Origin: an uncultured bacterium
GTDB taxonomy: Bacteria; Bacillota; Clostridia; Christensenellales; Borkfalkiaceae
DNA: 6,232 bases
Assembly (NCBI GenBank): GCA_934871445.1
Contig: CAKXBD010000120.1
Span: 1-6,232, forward strand
Direction of reading: 5' to 3'
In this document: positions 4,224-6,232 of the stretch, piece by piece
How positions within the stretch are numbered: the first letter of the stretch is position 1
Layout of the letters: every line of letters begins with the position of its first letter
Notes under the pieces: model-generated
What the model was told of the DNA's origin: nothing
Seen by the model: the letters and a program-made list of their open reading frames with translations, nothing else
The model's database searches: none
Position numbers and translations under genes: made by a program

Positions 4224-6232
4224 ATGAAAAAGGGTAACAAACTCACATCGGTGTGGCGCGGTCTCACCGCGGTGTCGGCGTCGCTATTGGCGCTGTCCAC
4301 GCTCGGCTACGGAATCGCGGATACGTGGAGGAGCAATGTCGACGCCGCGTTCGGGACGCAAAGTTTCATCACCAATACGGACGACGTAAAATATACGTCC
4401 ACGTATAAGACGGGAGACGAGATGATGAATGCGGCAAAGGCGTTTGCGGTGCGCGAGGGCGCGGAAGGCACGGTCATCATGAAGAATGAAAACGGCGTGC
4501 TTCCCTTGAAAAAGGGCACGGTGGCGCTGTTCGGCGGCGCGGCGTATAAGCCGTATATGTCCGCGGCGGGAAACAGCGACCAGGTCAAGTTGGAAAAGGC
4601 GTTGACGGACGCGGGCTTTACCATCGATTCGACGATGAAATCGATTTATGAGCAATTGTTGACGCATGAGGAATATGTTCCGAACACCAGGGCGGGCGAT
4701 TATACGGATTTCCCGATCCGCGAGGCGAACGCAGATAAGTTCACGACGGACGGCGGAGCGGCGACAACATGGAGAGAACAGGTTCAGGCAGATACGGCGA
4801 TCGTGGTGTTCTCCCGCCCGGGCGGAGAGGGGACGACGTATAAGCCGGGCAGCGCGCAGGACGCTTTCGGAAACCCGACGGGCAAGAACCCGCTCGCGCT
4901 TTCGGACGACGAACTTTCCGTCGTAAAGGCGGCAAAGGAAGCGTGCGATAAGGTAGTCGTGCTCCTCAATACCTCCTGTACGATTGAAATCGGGGCTTTG
5001 AAGAGTGGCGAATACGCGGTGGACGGAATTGCGTATATCGGCATTCCCAACGATTATCAGTTCACGGGAATCGTGCAGGCGCTTTCGGGCGAGGTCAATC
5101 CGACGGGCGCGCTCGCGGATACCTATGCGACGGATTCGACGTCCTCTCCCGCGATGATGAACTTCGGGGGGGGGTACTATTCCGACTTTGAAACAGTCAG
5201 CGACTTTGAAGATACGAGATGGCCGGGCGTTGAAATCAATAACGAAACCGTAGGCTCCTTCGGCGGCAAAGCCAGCTATTCGGGCGGTTTTTATATCGTC
5301 GAGGCGGAAGGAATTTATACGGGCTATAACTATTACGAATCTCGGTATTACGATTGCATCGTCAATCCTTCGAGTAACGCCTCCTCGGCAAAGGGCTCGA
5401 CGCAGGACGACTCCGCTTGGAGCTATGATAAAGAGGTGTCGTATACTTTCGGATACGGACTCTCCTATCTCCCTTATGAACAAAAGCTGACGGGTGTGAC
5501 GGTAGAGGACCGCGTCGGCGGCAACGTGACGGCGACGATCGAAATCACGAACAACGGAGACAAGAGCGGCATGTTCCTCGCGCAGCTTTACGTGCAGACG
5601 CCCTACACGGCGTACGATAAAGCGAATAAGGTAGAAAAGAGCGCGATTCAGTTCCTGAATTCGGGAAAGGTGGAGGTCGGAGCGCACGAAACGGAGACGG
5701 TCACCATCACCATTCCCACGAAGTATCTCGCGAGCTATGACTATACGACGGCAAAGACATACATACTCGACGGGGGTACGTATTATTTTGCGACGGGCAA
5801 CGGCGCGCACGACGCTTTGAATAACATTCTTACGGCGCAGAACCATACGGAAGGACTGACGGACGTCAACGGCGAAGCGACGACGGGAAACACGGAGTGC
5901 GTCGCGACGTGGAAGAACGGGGACGAGAGTGCGACGGACACTTCGACGTTTGCGATTTCCGACTCCGGAACAAAGATAACCAACGTAGCGGATAATGCGG
6001 ATCTCAACTATTATCTGCCGGGCACGGTGACGTATCTTTCGCGGACGGATTGGGACGCCACCTATCCGGTCAACTATAATACGTTCAAAAACGGCGGCGG
6101 GGTAACGCTTGCAGACAGCCCGAAGAAAGACGAGTGGCTGAAAGAGCTCCGCAATCAACAGCATGTTTTGGCGACGGATGACCCCGTAGAGAACGTGGAC
6201 GGCATTCCGAGCGTTACCTTCCAGGATATCGG
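4224..6232 (+). CDS. Permuted GH3 beta-glycosidase (beta-glucosidase-like), exported or membrane-anchored, 3' end outside window
   Basis: 669 codons are visible and the frame is open at the window edge. Residues 1-12 are basic and about 13-31 hydrophobic (GLTAVSASLLALSTLGYGIA), a signal peptide or uncleaved anchor, so the enzyme acts outside the membrane. From about 66 to 415 it is the GH3 C-terminal (alpha/beta) domain: REGAEGTVIMKNENGVLPLK, VALFGG, a VVFSRPGGEG loop whose E202 is in the position expected for the acid/base, LSDDELSVVKAAKEACDKVV, GALADTYA, GIYTGYNYYESRYYD and FGYGLSY (409-415). An Fn3-like domain spans about 422-540 (EITNNGDKSGMFLAQLYVQT, ending YYFATGNGAHDALNN). The linker into the barrel follows (ITNVADNADLNYYLPGTVTY, LSRTDW), and the window stops at PSVTFQDIG. 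The carboxyl domain thus precedes the barrel, the order known from Ruminococcus albus beta-glucosidase. The nucleophile Asp lies beyond the window, so substrate and activity are unproven. A nine-G run at 5166-5174 is in frame. Confidence 0.94.
   Translation, partial: MKKGNKLTSVWRGLTAVSASLLALSTLGYGIADTWRSNVDAAFGTQSFITNTDDVKYTSTYKTGDEMMNAAKAFAVREGAEGTVIMKNENGVLPLKKGTVALFGGAAYKPYMSAAGNSDQVKLEKALTDAGFTIDSTMKSIYEQLLTHEEYVPNTRAGDYTDFPIREANADKFTTDGGAATTWREQVQADTAIVVFSRPGGEGTTYKPGSAQDAFGNPTGKNPLALSDDELSVVKAAKEACDKVVVLLNTSCTIEIGALKSGEYAVDGIAYIGIPNDYQFTGIVQALSGEVNPTGALADTYATDSTSSPAMMNFGGGYYSDFETVSDFEDTRWPGVEINNETVGSFGGKASYSGGFYIVEAEGIYTGYNYYESRYYDCIVNPSSNASSAKGSTQDDSAWSYDKEVSYTFGYGLSYLPYEQKLTGVTVEDRVGGNVTATIEITNNGDKSGMFLAQLYVQTPYTAYDKANKVEKSAIQFLNSGKVEVGAHETETVTITIPTKYLASYDYTTAKTYILDGGTYYFATGNGAHDALNNILTAQNHTEGLTDVNGEATTGNTECVATWKNGDESATDTSTFAISDSGTKITNVADNADLNYYLPGTVTYLSRTDWDATYPVNYNTFKNGGGVTLADSPKKDEWLKELRNQQHVLATDDPVENVDGIPSVTFQDI

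Noticed and set aside
4284..6164. Very long open frame on the minus strand (626 codons) opposite the GH3 gene
   Set aside because: It is aligned codon-for-codon with the GH3 frame and exists because that gene avoids TTA, CTA and TCA codons. The translation is dominated by arginine and isoleucine, with no domain pattern and no ribosome site, while the + strand reads as a clear GH3 protein.

Overview
The window looks like a chromosome segment from an anaerobic Firmicute of the class Clostridia, probably an uncultured gut fibre or oligosaccharide degrader. This rests on the gene families seen: CUT1-type sugar ABC permeases, an AgrC/AgrA-like two-component pair, a domain-permuted GH3 glycosidase of the Ruminococcus albus type, and a TndX-like serine recombinase relic. 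Codon use in the GH3 gene favours ACG, TCG and GCG and avoids TTA, CTA and TCA. A Christensenellales-type lineage is possible, but I cannot show it from this sequence. Every gene I can support is on the + strand.

Layout. Positions 1-1016 hold the end of a sugar-uptake operon: the last 33 residues of a MalF-like permease, then a complete MalG-like permease one base later. Positions 1017-1868 are AT-rich and decayed. They contain no intact gene, but carry the relic of a large serine recombinase (about 1298-1668) with two single-G losses and an internal deletion, followed by unrecognised coding scraps and a strong intrinsic terminator (1874-1905). Positions 1979-4059 are a self-contained two-component operon: a near-consensus promoter, a LytTR-type response regulator, and a membrane GHKL-type sensor kinase starting two bases after the regulator's stop. 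No AgrB or AgrD-type peptide gene is visible. Positions 4060-4223 are a dense regulatory gap. It has two 9-bp direct repeats 21 bp apart that fit a LytTR operator, a candidate promoter whose -10 lies in the left arm of an intrinsic terminator, and a perfect Shine-Dalgarno sequence. From 4224 to the window edge runs a membrane-anchored or exported GH3 enzyme. Its carboxyl-type (alpha/beta) domain and Fn3-like domain come first; the catalytic barrel lies mostly beyond the window.

How it may work together (inference). The kinase senses an unknown signal and phosphorylates the LytTR regulator. The regulator binds the tandem repeats just before the GH3 gene and switches on that extracellular beta-glycosidase. 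The terminator separates the two-component transcript from the GH3 transcript, while a start inside the hairpin would escape it. Sugars released outside the cell could enter through an ABC importer such as the one at the left edge, although the recombinase scar now separates that operon from the regulatory and GH3 module. The LytTR pair, tandem operator and permuted GH3 form the most interesting unit in the window.
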